DNA of 64,000 nt, taken from assembly GCF_000968135.1 (NCBI RefSeq), contig NZ_FO538765.1, positions 2,309,819-2,373,818 of the forward strand, given 5' to 3'. Both the position numbers and the translations under genes were made by a program. Below, piece after piece: positions 43,940-53,331 of this stretch; position 1 is the first letter of the stretch, and every line of letters starts with the position of its first letter. The notes under the pieces were generated by a model. That model was not told the origin of the DNA. It saw only the letters and a list, made by a program, of their open reading frames with translations, and did not search any database. The stretch is from Magnetospira sp. QH-2 (GTDB lineage Bacteria; Pseudomonadota; Alphaproteobacteria; Rhodospirillales; Magnetospiraceae).

Positions 43940-46900
43940 TTGATCCGAAAAAAAATCCCCATTGGTTGGTTACTGGGCCTGATTTCCATCGGCGGCATGT
44001 TGGTGATCGGCGGCGTACTGGGTCTGGTGACACTGAAAAGTTTTGGCGGTGCGTTTGAACAACATGCGGCCCGTTTGACCCTTTCCCAAACAGAAACATC
44101 GATTGCCGGGATCCACGAGTTCGTGAGAACCCGAACCGACATGCTCCGCGACATCGCTCACTCCCCGCTTCTCTTGCAGGGAGTCATGCAGCAGGAAACC
44201 GGCCTCCCCAACGCGGTCGATCATTTGGAGAGTTCACGTTTGGCCGGGCAAAGGGTTCGGCTGATGCTGTTTGATTTTGAAGCCATGCCAATCCATGACA
44301 CGGCGGCCGCCCCCAGGCAGCCCCCCAAAGAGATCCTCACGGCGCTTTTGGAAAGCGACAGCCCCACATTAGCCCGCTTTTCATGGTTCCCTGGGGGGAA
44401 AAGCGCCTTATGGCTCGGTGCCTCCATATCATGGCGTGGCAGCACCGAAGGTGTTCTGATCGCCGAAATTCCCATGGACCGCATGGGGTTCTTGAGCGCG
44501 CGGATGTTCTCCACCGGGCATGGAAAGCTGGAAATCCTTCAAGACAGCAAAACCCTGTTTTCGGACTCTTGGCAAGCAATGGGGAAGACCATTGGACGAG
44601 GACTGCCCCAGTTAGGAGTCCAAATTCGGTATACCTCAGATTTGAGCCAGATCCGCCGTGAACAGCAAGAGCTGGCGGTCAATTTGATCTTCGTCGGCAG
44701 TCTCTTGGTGGCGGCAATCGGTTTGATCACCTTTTGGGTAGGACGCCGGACCCTGGTCCAACCGCTGCTCAAAATCGAACAAATGACAGCCCGGATCATC
44801 AATGGAGAATCGGTTGAATCAGCCAGCCTCAAATCACATGTGGTTGAATTGCAGAGCCTGGGCCGCCGGTTTGATGAAATGGCCCGAGAAACCCAATTAG
44901 CCCGCCAGCACCTGCAAAGTCTGGTCGAGGCACGGACACAGGCACTGAACAAAGAGCTCCAAGACAAGAAGACGGCCACAATGGAACTGCGTAAGGTTTC
45001 GGCCTTGCAATCGGCCATCCTCGAAAGCGCCACCTATGCCATCGTCACCATGGATCCCTTGGGCACCATCATGTCCTTCAATCCGACAGCCGAGCGCATG
45101 TTTGGATATAGGGCACCGGATATGATCGGCAAACGATCGGTCCTGGTGCTGCATCGCCATGAGGACTTGGTCAAAAAATCGGAAACGTTGAGCCGTGAGC
45201 GCGGGCAAACCATTGCGTCACCCTTCGACGCCCTCACCTTTGTCGCGGACCGGGGCCGCGTCGACGAAACCGAATGTCATCTGGTACGGCGCGGTGGTGG
45301 GACTTTTCCCGCGCGGCTGACCATTACCCGACTGGGCGACCGCGACGATCTGGTGGAAGGCTATATGGCCGTCTCTTCTGATATCACGCAACGCAAAGAG
45401 ACCGAGGAAAAGCTGCAACTGGCCCATGAGATCATTCAAAAAGCCGGCGAAGCGGTCGTGATCACCAACCCGTCCGGACAGATCATTGATATCAACCCGG
45501 CCTACGAGAAAGTCACCGGATATCACCGCAAAGACATTCTGGGGCGCAATCCGAGCATGGCCAAATCGGGACGTCATGACGCGGCCTTTTACGCCGATAT
45601 GTGGACCACTCTCAATGCGACGGGCCGTTGGGAAGGCGAAATCTGGGACCGGCGTGCCAGTGGAGAAATCTTCCCCAAATGGCTTGGTATAAACGCCATC
45701 AGAGATGATGATGGTCATGTGAGCAATTATGTGGGCATTTTCACGGATATCAGCGCTCAGAAATCCACCGAACGGAAGCTCGAGCGGCTGGCCTTTTTCG
45801 ACCCACTGACAAAGCTGCCCAACCGGGCCTTGTTCCGAGATCGCCTGACCCAGGGCTTGGAGATGGCCCGGCGGGATACCCATCCTTTGGCGCTGATGTT
45901 CATCGACCTGGACCGTTTCAAGAATATCAATGACAACTTGGGCCACGATGTTGGCGACGAAGTGTTGATCGCGGTGGCGCAACGGATCAAAGGATGCCTA
46001 CGCAAGAGCGATACGGTGGCCCGCCTGGGCGGTGACGAATTCACCGTCATCCTGCGCGACCCCGGAGACAGCGTGGATCTGGGCACCCTGGCGGACGATA
46101 TCATCGGAGTTTTGACCAAGCCGTTCCATATCCGCGAACAAGACCTGTTCATCGGCGCCAGCATTGGCATCGCCTTGTTCCCGGAGGATGGAGCCGACGA
46201 CGAAACCCTGATGAAGAACGCTGACGTGGCCATGTATCAAGCCAAGCAGGCCGGACGCGGGACCTATCGCTTCTTCACCAATGAGATGAACGATAACACC
46301 GGTCGCCGCATTGCCCTGGAAGCGGATCTGCGGACCGCCATCGATCAGGACCAATTGGCTCTCCACTACCAACCGAAAATCGCCTTGGAGAATAATCGGA
46401 TTATTGGCTTCGAGGCTCTGGTCCGTTGGAATCACCCCACTAAGGGCATGATTTCACCAATCGAGTTTATACCCCTGGCCGAAGAAACAGGCCTGATCGT
46501 TCCCTTGGGCGAATGGGTATTGAAAACGGCCTGCACGCGGATCAAAAATTGGCGAACCAAGCTCAATGAAGATCTGACCATCGCCGTCAATCTATCCGCC
46601 CGTCAATTCGAAGACCCTTTACTAACGGAAAAGATCGAAGGAATTCTGACAGAATTGCACCTGCCCAGTAGCGCTTTGGAACTGGAAATTACCGAAAGCA
46701 TCGCCATGGCCGATGTGGAACGAACCATTGCCGTCATCGATGGCCTTAAATCCCGTGGCCTGAGGATCTCCATTGATGACTTCGGTACGGGCTATTCATC
46801 GCTCAGCTATTTGAAGCGCTTCCCGCTGCATTCCTTGAAAATCGACAAATCCTTCATCCACGGTCTGGCCATAGCCTCGGACGACGAGGCTATCGTCACC

Positions 46901-47062
46901 GCCATCCTTTCCATGGCCCATAGCATGAACCTCAACGTCATCGCCGAAGGGGTAGAAACGGAAGACCAACTCAGCTTCCTGCGCACCAATGACTGCGAAG
47001 AGGTGCAGGGTTATTTCATCAGCAAACCGATACCGGCCGAAGATGTTGAAAAAATGCTTTAG
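43940..47062 (+). CDS. Membrane PAS-PAS-GGDEF-EAL protein
   Basis: A 1040-residue c-di-GMP enzyme. TM1 is residues about 9-32, a periplasmic sensor domain follows to about 240, then TM2 (VNLIFVGSLLVAAIGLITFW), HAMP (265-315) and two PAS domains (about 350-470, 480-600). GGDEF has RLGGDEF near 695 with I-site RKSD five residues before. EAL has EALVRWNHP near 824, DDFGTGYSSLSYL and KIDKSFI. Both catalytic motifs look intact, so it may be bifunctional. The start codon appears to be TTG at 43940 with AAGG upstream. Confidence 0.93.
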   Translation: MIRKKIPIGWLLGLISIGGMLVIGGVLGLVTLKSFGGAFEQHAARLTLSQTETSIAGIHEFVRTRTDMLRDIAHSPLLLQGVMQQETGLPNAVDHLESSRLAGQRVRLMLFDFEAMPIHDTAAAPRQPPKEILTALLESDSPTLARFSWFPGGKSALWLGASISWRGSTEGVLIAEIPMDRMGFLSARMFSTGHGKLEILQDSKTLFSDSWQAMGKTIGRGLPQLGVQIRYTSDLSQIRREQQELAVNLIFVGSLLVAAIGLITFWVGRRTLVQPLLKIEQMTARIINGESVESASLKSHVVELQSLGRRFDEMARETQLARQHLQSLVEARTQALNKELQDKKTATMELRKVSALQSAILESATYAIVTMDPLGTIMSFNPTAERMFGYRAPDMIGKRSVLVLHRHEDLVKKSETLSRERGQTIASPFDALTFVADRGRVDETECHLVRRGGGTFPARLTITRLGDRDDLVEGYMAVSSDITQRKETEEKLQLAHEIIQKAGEAVVITNPSGQIIDINPAYEKVTGYHRKDILGRNPSMAKSGRHDAAFYADMWTTLNATGRWEGEIWDRRASGEIFPKWLGINAIRDDDGHVSNYVGIFTDISAQKSTERKLERLAFFDPLTKLPNRALFRDRLTQGLEMARRDTHPLALMFIDLDRFKNINDNLGHDVGDEVLIAVAQRIKGCLRKSDTVARLGGDEFTVILRDPGDSVDLGTLADDIIGVLTKPFHIREQDLFIGASIGIALFPEDGADDETLMKNADVAMYQAKQAGRGTYRFFTNEMNDNTGRRIALEADLRTAIDQDQLALHYQPKIALENNRIIGFEALVRWNHPTKGMISPIEFIPLAEETGLIVPLGEWVLKTACTRIKNWRTKLNEDLTIAVNLSARQFEDPLLTEKIEGILTELHLPSSALELEITESIAMADVERTIAVIDGLKSRGLRISIDDFGTGYSSLSYLKRFPLHSLKIDKSFIHGLAIASDDEAIVTAILSMAHSMNLNVIAEGVETEDQLSFLRTNDCEEVQGYFISKPIPAEDVEKML

Positions 47063-47474
47063 CCTTATGGCGCTGTTGGGTCTGACAGCAAGCGGCGTGC
47101 AGGCAGATGACGCCATGATTTTGGAAGTGCGCGTGGAAAAAATGGAAAATACCGAAGGCCGGGTCGTCGTGGCGCTATTCACCGACGCCAAAAGTTTTTT
47201 GGAAAAGGCATTGATCGACCAGGCCGTTGCCATTGACGGGGACCAGGCCGTCGCCCGTTTCGAAGGTCTGGCTCCAGGAACCTATGCCGTCTCGGCCTAT
47301 CACGATATCAACGACAATGATCGCCTGGACCGCAATTTCCTTGGCCTGCCGTTAGAGCCCTATGCGTTCTCCAATCAAGCGCCGGTTAATCTGGCCCCGC
47401 CCACCTGGGAGGCAGCACGGATTGTCCTGGATGGACCGTTTAAACGGATCGTCATCCGTTTGGGCGAACACTGA
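47043..47474 (+). CDS. DUF2141 family exported protein
   Basis: A 143-residue protein with signal peptide (MLKKCFSLMALLGLTASGVQ). The mature part follows DUF2141: GRVVVALFTDAKSFLEKA, LAPGTYAVSAYHDINDNDRL, GLPLEPYAFSNQAPVNL, PTWEAARIVL. The HDxNxNxxLD stretch is its hallmark. It overlaps the end of the GGDEF/EAL gene by 20 bp, so the two are translationally linked. Function of the family is unknown. Confidence 0.9.
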   Translation: MLKKCFSLMALLGLTASGVQADDAMILEVRVEKMENTEGRVVVALFTDAKSFLEKALIDQAVAIDGDQAVARFEGLAPGTYAVSAYHDINDNDRLDRNFLGLPLEPYAFSNQAPVNLAPPTWEAARIVLDGPFKRIVIRLGEH

Positions 47475-47753
47475 TTGAGCGGAGTCTCGACTGAACCGCC
47501 CATTCAAAGTGCACTTACATCGTGATCGCTGCCTCCTCAACACACAAATCAGGCCCACCGAACGGCTAATGCCTAATTTTTAGCCACATACATCTTTTGG
47601 GGCACAACAAAGCTCATTGAACAGGCATTTTCCAACACCGGAAATAATTACTCTTTATTTTGCAACATACTACCGTATGGCATGCCATTTGCTATCTATC
47701 GTCAAACATGGAACGAGAGCCAATAATTACGGCAACAATAGGCAGAGCCCACC

Positions 47754-48356
47754 GTGACACTCACATTGAAAACCCCCGTTGGTTTGAACGTCCTTCTCTG
47801 CGCCAAGGGGGAGGAGCGTGGGGCTCAGCTCGAAAAAGTGTTGCTTGATGCCGGATACGGATTGGCCGTGCGGTTGGACGATCCCGCCAAGGTCATCGAA
47901 ATGATCCAGACGACCGAGCCGGATTTGTTGGTCTTCGCCCATCCAAAGCCGGCCGAACCTGAATTTAAAGTCATCAGCGACATTCGCGCGACCCTGCCCC
48001 GCCCCATTCTCATGTTCAGCGAAGATGGGACAACGGCAACCATGCGGGCCGCAGTGGCTGCCGGAGTCAATTCTTATGTCTTGGTGGGCGTCAATGCCAA
48101 TCGGGTGCATTCGGCCATTGATCTGGCCTTTGCCCATTATTCGGAAGCCCAGGAATTGAGGGGCGAACTGGCCAAGGCGACCACGGCGCTGGCCGAACGC
48201 AAAATGATTGAACGAGCCAAGGGCATCATCATGAAGACCAAGGCCCTGGACGAAGAAGAAGCTTATGCCTTCATGCGCAGCACGGCCATGAACCGCGACA
48301 TGCGGCTGGCCGCTCTCGCCAAAACGGTGATCGAGGCCCATGAACTGGTGAACTAA
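47754..48356 (+). CDS. NasT-like ANTAR response regulator
   Basis: A 200-residue protein. Residues 12-130 are a receiver-like domain; the usual phospho-acceptor position is not Asp (PDLLVFAHPKP), so it is likely not phosphorylated. Residues about 140-197 are the ANTAR RNA-binding domain (AERKMIERAKGIIMKTKALD, AYAFMRSTAMNRDMRLAALA). NasT-type proteins antiterminate nitrogen genes by binding tandem hairpins in leaders. It is followed by such hairpins and the cyanate/nitrate transporter genes. The start appears to be GTG at 47754. Confidence 0.9.
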   Translation: MTLTLKTPVGLNVLLCAKGEERGAQLEKVLLDAGYGLAVRLDDPAKVIEMIQTTEPDLLVFAHPKPAEPEFKVISDIRATLPRPILMFSEDGTTATMRAAVAAGVNSYVLVGVNANRVHSAIDLAFAHYSEAQELRGELAKATTALAERKMIERAKGIIMKTKALDEEEAYAFMRSTAMNRDMRLAALAKTVIEAHELVN

Positions 48357-48366
48357 TTCCGCGCGA

Positions 48367-48452
48367 GATCCCCAAGGACGGGGATCGAACGTCCATTAAA
48401 AACCGACGGGCTAATGGCGGTCTCGAGGTTCCCAGCAGGCCAACGTCGGCCT
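48367..48452 (+). promoter_or_regulatory. Candidate tandem ANTAR-target hairpins
   Basis: Two hairpins have six-base loops with A at position 1 and G at position 4, the known ANTAR-binding signature. The first is GATCCCC-AAGGAC-GGGGATC (48367-48386). The second is AGGCC-AACGTC-GGCCT (48437-48452). They lie between nasT and the binding-protein gene. The linker of 50 nt is longer than usual and no clear T-run terminator follows, which lowers confidence. Confidence 0.62.
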
Positions 48453-48521
48453 CGCACCGTGGTGATGGATTCCACTCGTAGAGGGATTCCGCGCCGCATG
48501 TGAAGACAGACGGAGTACATT

Positions 48522-50000
48522 ATGGGAGCTTTTGCCAATCCCTTTGATCCGGACAAGGTCCTTTGGGCCGGTTGTCCCTGTGGGCAGCATAAATCGCTGC
48601 TCGAACACCAGATGGCCATGAGCGGCCAATCGGAATCCCGGTTTGCCTGCGAGACCATTGAACCGGAAGCCGAAACCGCGATCAACACGCCGATGATGGC
48701 CGATAGCGCCATCGACGACGATGAACCCGATATGCTCGACCAGGAAGCGGTCATGGAGCGGGCGGTGGAATCCGCCGTGCTCAACGGCATCTTCGGCAAC
48801 GACATGCAACGCCGCACTTTCTTGCAGGCGGTGGGCGCCGGAACCGCCGCAGCGGCTATTTCCCAGTTCTTCCCGTTGCAGGAAGCCAAGGCGGCGGTGC
48901 TCGACAATCTTAAGGGCGGCCCGCTGGAAAAGAAGCATCTCAACGTCGGCTTCGTGCCCATCACCTGTGCCACGCCGATCATCATGGCGCACCCCATGGG
49001 CTTCTATAAGAAGTACGGCCTGGACGTGGACGTCATCAAGACCGCCGGTTGGGCGGTGGCCCGCGATAAATCCCTTTCCGGGGAATACGACGCGGCCCAC
49101 ATGCTGACCCCGATGCCCCTGTCCATCACCATGGGTGCCGGTTCCACGGCTCATCCTTGGACCATGCCGGCCATCGAAAACATCAACGGACAGGCCATCA
49201 CCTTGGCCAACAAGCACAAGGACAAGCGCGATCCGAAGATGTGGAAGGGCTTCAAGTTCGCCGTGCCCTTTGAATACTCCATGCACAACTTCCTGCTGCG
49301 CTACTACGTGGCGGAACATGGCCTGGACCCGGACAAGGACATCCAGATCCGCGTGCTGCCGCCGCCAGAGATGGTCGCCAACCTGCGGGCTGGAAACGTC
49401 GACGGCTACCTGTCGCCCGATCCGTTCAACCAGCGGGCGGTCTACGATGGCGTTGGCTTCCTGCATGCCCTGACCAAGGAAATCTGGTCCGGCCATCCCT
49501 GCTGTGCATTCGCCTCGAGCGAAAAGTTCATCAAGGAAGCGCCGAACACCTTCCTGGCGTTGTTCAAGTCGATTCTCGAAGCGACGGCCTATTCGTCCAA
49601 CAAGGCCAACCGTGCCGAGATCGCCAAGGCCATTTCGCCCAAGAACTATCTGAATCAGCCGGAAACGGTGGTGAAGCAGGTTCTGACCGGTCGTTTCGCC
49701 GACGGTCTGGGCAAGGTCCGCAACGATCCCGACCGCATCGATTTCGATCCGTTCCCCTGGCATTCCATGGGTATCTGGATCATGACGCAGATGAAGCGGT
49801 GGGGCTACGTCAAGGGCGACGTGGACTACAAGGGCGTGGCCGAGCAGGTCTATCTGGCCACCGATGCTCAGAAGCTGATGACCTCCATGGGTCAGACGCC
49901 GCCTGACAAGACCTACGACAAGCACACCATCATGGGTAAGGAATTCGATCCGTCGAAGCCCGAGGCCTATGTGGATAGCTTCGCCATCAAGCGCGGATAA
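48522..50000 (+). CDS. NrtA/CynA-type ABC transporter binding protein
   Basis: A 492-residue CmpA/NrtA-family protein binding nitrate, cyanate or a similar anion. It has an unusual 95-residue N-terminal part containing GCPCGQHKSLLEH, then an internal Tat signal (QRRTFLQAVGAGTAAAA; Arg97-Arg98), then the binding domain (LNVGFVPITCATPIIMAHPM, VDGYLSPDPFNQRAVYDGVG, FPWHSMGIWIMTQMKRWG). It starts a five-gene set with permease, ATPase and cyanase, so cyanate is the most likely substrate. Confidence 0.92.
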   Translation: MGAFANPFDPDKVLWAGCPCGQHKSLLEHQMAMSGQSESRFACETIEPEAETAINTPMMADSAIDDDEPDMLDQEAVMERAVESAVLNGIFGNDMQRRTFLQAVGAGTAAAAISQFFPLQEAKAAVLDNLKGGPLEKKHLNVGFVPITCATPIIMAHPMGFYKKYGLDVDVIKTAGWAVARDKSLSGEYDAAHMLTPMPLSITMGAGSTAHPWTMPAIENINGQAITLANKHKDKRDPKMWKGFKFAVPFEYSMHNFLLRYYVAEHGLDPDKDIQIRVLPPPEMVANLRAGNVDGYLSPDPFNQRAVYDGVGFLHALTKEIWSGHPCCAFASSEKFIKEAPNTFLALFKSILEATAYSSNKANRAEIAKAISPKNYLNQPETVVKQVLTGRFADGLGKVRNDPDRIDFDPFPWHSMGIWIMTQMKRWGYVKGDVDYKGVAEQVYLATDAQKLMTSMGQTPPDKTYDKHTIMGKEFDPSKPEAYVDSFAIKRG

Positions 50001-50035
50001 AACCGCGTGATTTCGGCAGAAAGGAGTTCATTCCG

Positions 50036-50884
50036 ATGACTATTTCACCACGACTTCGGGCCTTTGTCCTCTCGATCGCCCTGTTTTCCGTCTTTGCCAT
50101 CGTCTGGCATGTGGCGGTGCTGGCCCCCGAGCAGACCATCCCGGAGGGAATGGACCCCGAGTATGCCGAAATGATGGGTTTCACCGGCGGCACGAAGGGG
50201 GGCTCGTCCATACCGGGCCCCCTGGAGGTCGGCGGCGCCATCTGGGAGCATGTTTCCGATCCCTTCTACGACAACGGCCCCAACGACAAAGGCATCGGCA
50301 TTCAGTTGGCCTATTCTCTGGCCCGGGTGCTGGTCGGCTTCTTCTTTGCCGCCATCCTGGCCATTCCCCTGGGCTTTTTGATCGGCATGTCGCCGATGTT
50401 CCATCGGGCGCTGGATCCGTTCATCCAGATCATGAAGCCCATCTCGCCCTTGGCCTGGATGCCGCTGGCCCTTTACACCATCCAAGATTCCGGCATCTCC
50501 TCCATTTTTGTTATTTTTATCTGTTCGGTCTGGCCCATGCTGGTCAATACCGCCTTCGGCGTGGCCTCTGTGCGCAAGGAGTGGCTGAATGTGGCTCGCA
50601 CCTTGGAGGTCGGACGCCTGCGCACGGCGCTGTTCGTCATCCTGCCCGCTGCCGCGCCGACCATCATGACCGGCATGCGCATCTCCATCGGCATTGCCTG
50701 GCTGGTCATCGTCGCCGCCGAGATGTTGGTGGGCGGTACGGGCATCGGCTACTTCGTCTGGAACGAGTGGAACAACCTGTCCATCACCAGCGTCATCAGC
50801 GCCATCTTCTTCATCGGCGTGTTCGGCATGGTGCTGGATCTGATCCTCGCCACCATCGCCAAGTTCATCACCTACACCGAATAA
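50036..50884 (+). CDS. ABC transporter permease (nitrate/cyanate type)
   Basis: A 282-residue inner-membrane protein with about six helices. The start is at 50036 after AAAGGAG. The cytoplasmic EAA-like loop reads RTLEVGRLRTALFVILPAAA. Family traits include FFAAILAIPLGFLIGMSPMF and GIAWLVIVAAEMLVGGTGIG. It belongs to the NrtB/SsuC/TauC group and is the membrane part of the transporter. Confidence 0.93.
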   Translation: MTISPRLRAFVLSIALFSVFAIVWHVAVLAPEQTIPEGMDPEYAEMMGFTGGTKGGSSIPGPLEVGGAIWEHVSDPFYDNGPNDKGIGIQLAYSLARVLVGFFFAAILAIPLGFLIGMSPMFHRALDPFIQIMKPISPLAWMPLALYTIQDSGISSIFVIFICSVWPMLVNTAFGVASVRKEWLNVARTLEVGRLRTALFVILPAAAPTIMTGMRISIGIAWLVIVAAEMLVGGTGIGYFVWNEWNNLSITSVISAIFFIGVFGMVLDLILATIAKFITYTE

Positions 50885-50905
50885 CCCGAGAGCGGAGATC
50901 GATCC

Positions 50906-51799
50906 ATGACCCTGCCCGCCCCGAAAATCAGTATCGAAGGCCTGGAACGCCGCTTTCCCGCCCCCGACGGCAAGGGCGCCGACGTCTCGGTGTTCAAGGA
51001 TCTCTATTTCCATGTCCAGGAAGGCGAGTTCGTCTGTCTGATCGGCCATTCCGGCTGCGGCAAGACCACCTTACTCAACATCCTCGCCGGGCTCGACGAA
51101 GCCAGCGCCGGGGGCGTGGTGGTCAACGGCCAGGAAATCAGCGGCACTTCGCTGGATCGAGCCGTCGTATTCCAAAGCCATGCACTCATGCCTTGGATGA
51201 CGGCCCTGGGCAATATCGCCTTCGCGGTAAAGTCCCGTTGGCCCAAGTGGAACAAGGAAAAAATCCGCCTCCACTGCCAGAAGTACCTGGACATGGTGCA
51301 TTTGAGCGGCGCCGAGGACAAGAAACCGGCCCAACTGTCCGGCGGCATGAAACAGCGCGTGGGCATCGCCCGGGCCTTTGCCATCCAGCCGCAAATCCTG
51401 CTGATGGACGAACCTTTCAGCGCCCTGGACGCCCTGACCCGAGGCTCTTTGCAACAAGAATTGCTGAGCATCTGCCAGGAAACCAAACAGACGGTGTTCA
51501 TGATCACCCATGACATCGACGAAGCCATTTTGCTCGCCGACCGCATCGTGCTGATGACCAACGGTCCGGAAGCCCAGGTCTGCGAAATCGTTGAGAACAC
51601 CCTGCCGCGCAATCGCACCAAGCATGACATGCACAAGCAGGCCAACTACTACCCCATGCGCAACCATCTGATCGAGTTCCTGGTCAACCGTTCCAAGCAG
51701 TTCAAGGACGAACTGGCGGCCAGCGACTACGACCCCAAGCACCCGCCCATCGCCCGGCCCACGCGAGAGCCGGAACCGCCGATCCGCGGGGCGGCCTAA
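50906..51799 (+). CDS. ABC transporter ATP-binding protein (NrtD/CynD type)
   Basis: A 297-residue ATPase energising the transporter. Walker A is [10 protein letters not shown] near residue 51, the Q-loop is [11 protein letters not shown], the signature is [16 protein letters not shown], Walker B is [15 protein letters not shown] and the switch is [11 protein letters not shown]-terminal extension of about 60 residues includes [16 protein letters not shown]. It lies 21 bp after the permease. Confidence 0.95.
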   Translation: MTLPAPKISIEGLERRFPAPDGKGADVSVFKDLYFHVQEGEFVCLIGHSGCGKTTLLNILAGLDEASAGGVVVNGQEISGTSLDRAVVFQSHALMPWMTALGNIAFAVKSRWPKWNKEKIRLHCQKYLDMVHLSGAEDKKPAQLSGGMKQRVGIARAFAIQPQILLMDEPFSALDALTRGSLQQELLSICQETKQTVFMITHDIDEAILLADRIVLMTNGPEAQVCEIVENTLPRNRTKHDMHKQANYYPMRNHLIEFLVNRSKQFKDELAASDYDPKHPPIARPTREPEPPIRGAA

Positions 51800-51840
51800 C
51801 GCTTTTTCAATCACCAAGACAACCACAGGAGAGCCCGAAA

Positions 51841-52284
51841 ATGAATCGCTTGGATGTGACGGAGAAGATTATTGCCACCAAATTGGCCAAAGACCTCAAA
51901 TGGGCCGATGTCGCCAAGGAAATTGGCCAGTCCAAGGAATGGGCCACCACCGGCCTGCTGGGCCAGATGCAGATGAACGAGGAAGAGGCGGCCACGGCGG
52001 CCAAGATCTTCGACCTGACCGACGAGGAAGCCAAATGGCTGACCACCTGCCCCTATCGCGGTGGGTTGGGCCAGTCGGTGCCCACCGACGCCCTGGTGTA
52101 CCGTTTCTACGAAATCATTCAGGTTTATGGTCCGACCATCAAGGCGCTGATCGAGGAAGAATTCGGCGACGGCATCATGTCGGCCATCGATTTCTCCATG
52201 GATATTTCCCGCGAGGAAGATCCGAAAGGCGATCGAGTCATTGTGATGCTGAACGGCAAATTCCTGCCCTACAAGCGCTACTAA
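51841..52284 (+). CDS. cynS: Cyanate hydratase (cyanase)
   Basis: A 147-residue enzyme turning cyanate and bicarbonate into ammonia and carbon dioxide. The N-terminal helical domain is typical; the active site residues Arg88 and Glu91 (VYRFYEII) and Ser114 (GIMSAIDFSM) correspond to E. coli Arg96, Glu99 and Ser122. It follows an NrtABD/CynABD-type transporter by 41 bp, the classic cynABDS order, which supports cyanate uptake as the role of the operon. Confidence 0.97.
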   Translation: MNRLDVTEKIIATKLAKDLKWADVAKEIGQSKEWATTGLLGQMQMNEEEAATAAKIFDLTDEEAKWLTTCPYRGGLGQSVPTDALVYRFYEIIQVYGPTIKALIEEEFGDGIMSAIDFSMDISREEDPKGDRVIVMLNGKFLPYKRY

Positions 52285-52301
52285 GACACTAAAAACCGAA
52301 A

Positions 52302-52325
52302 CCGGCGGGTAACGGCGCCCGCCGG
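52302..52325 (+). terminator. Hairpin after cynS
   Basis: CCGGCGGG-taacggcg-CCCGCCGG, an 8-bp perfect stem 17 bp after the cynS stop. The following sequence is CCCCCTATT rather than a T-run, so termination would be weak or factor-aided. Confidence 0.55.
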
Positions 52326-52371
52326 CCCCCTATTCCCGATCATCGGCAACAGTCAAAGGAGATTGCGCGCC

Positions 52372-53331
52372 ATGTCGAAAGTCCCCGTGACCCTGCTCAC
52401 CGGCTACCTGGGTGCCGGTAAAACCACGCTTCTCAACCGGATCCTCACCGAAAACCACGGCAAGAAATACGCTGTCATCGTCAACGAGTTCGGCGAGGAA
52501 GGCATCGACAACGAACTGGTAATCGGTGCCGACGAGGAAGTATTCGAGATGAATAACGGGTGCATCTGTTGCACCGTGCGCGGGGATCTGATTCGCATCA
52601 TTGGCAATCTTTTGAAACGACCAGACCAATTTGATGGCATGCTCATCGAAACCACCGGCCTGGCCGACCCGGCGCCCGTGGTGCAGACCTTCTTCGTCGA
52701 CGAAGATATCAAGGACGAACTCGCCCTTGATTCAGTGGTGACCCTGGTGGACGCCGCCCATTTCCTCGACCGGGTGGATGATTCCCACGAAGCCGAGGAA
52801 CAGGTGGCTTTCGCCGATCTGATCTTGCTCAACAAGGTGGACCTGGTGGATGCCGCCGGGCTGGCGGCTGTGCACAAACGGGTCCGCGAACTGAACCGCT
52901 TCGCAAAAATCATCGAGACGGAAAAGTCCGCCGTCCCGCTGGACATGGTCATGGATCAGGGCGCCTTCGACCTGCAACGGGCCTTGGAAGTGGACCCGGG
53001 ATTCCTGGAAGAGGAAGACCATGATCACGACGACAGCATTTCCAGCGTCTCCCTGACCGCCCGGGCTCCCGTGGTGGCCGAGAAATTCTCCGCATGGATC
53101 CGCAACCTGATCATGACCCGGGGCACCGATATTTTCCGCTCCAAGGGGATCTTATCCCTGGAAGGTCAAGAAAACCGCTATGTATTCCAAGGCGTTCACA
53201 TGGTCATGGACAGCGACTGGAGTGCCCCCTGGGGCGACGACGAACGCAACAGCCGCCTGGTGCTGATCGGGCGCGATCTGGACGGATCGCTTCTGCAGAA
53301 GGAGTTCGAGGCATGTACTCAGGCTGTGTAA
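52372..53331 (+). CDS. CobW/COG0523 family GTPase
   Basis: A 319-residue metal-handling GTPase. Walker A is GYLGAGKTTLL (Gly11 on). The metal-binding CxCC is Cys64-Ile-Cys66-Cys67 (GCICCTVRGDL). The nucleotide site has LLNKVDLVD. A short acidic/His stretch EEEDHDHDDS near residue 215 precedes the C-terminal CobW domain. The next genes encode a WD40 protein and a cobalt transporter, so cobalt delivery is likely, though zinc cannot be excluded. ATG at 52372 follows AAAGGAG. Confidence 0.93.
   Translation: MSKVPVTLLTGYLGAGKTTLLNRILTENHGKKYAVIVNEFGEEGIDNELVIGADEEVFEMNNGCICCTVRGDLIRIIGNLLKRPDQFDGMLIETTGLADPAPVVQTFFVDEDIKDELALDSVVTLVDAAHFLDRVDDSHEAEEQVAFADLILLNKVDLVDAAGLAAVHKRVRELNRFAKIIETEKSAVPLDMVMDQGAFDLQRALEVDPGFLEEEDHDHDDSISSVSLTARAPVVAEKFSAWIRNLIMTRGTDIFRSKGILSLEGQENRYVFQGVHMVMDSDWSAPWGDDERNSRLVLIGRDLDGSLLQKEFEACTQAV

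Noticed and set aside
48411-49925. Minus-strand open frame (504 codons) opposite the NrtA-like gene
   Set aside because: Antisense shadow of a well-supported Tat-exported binding protein.
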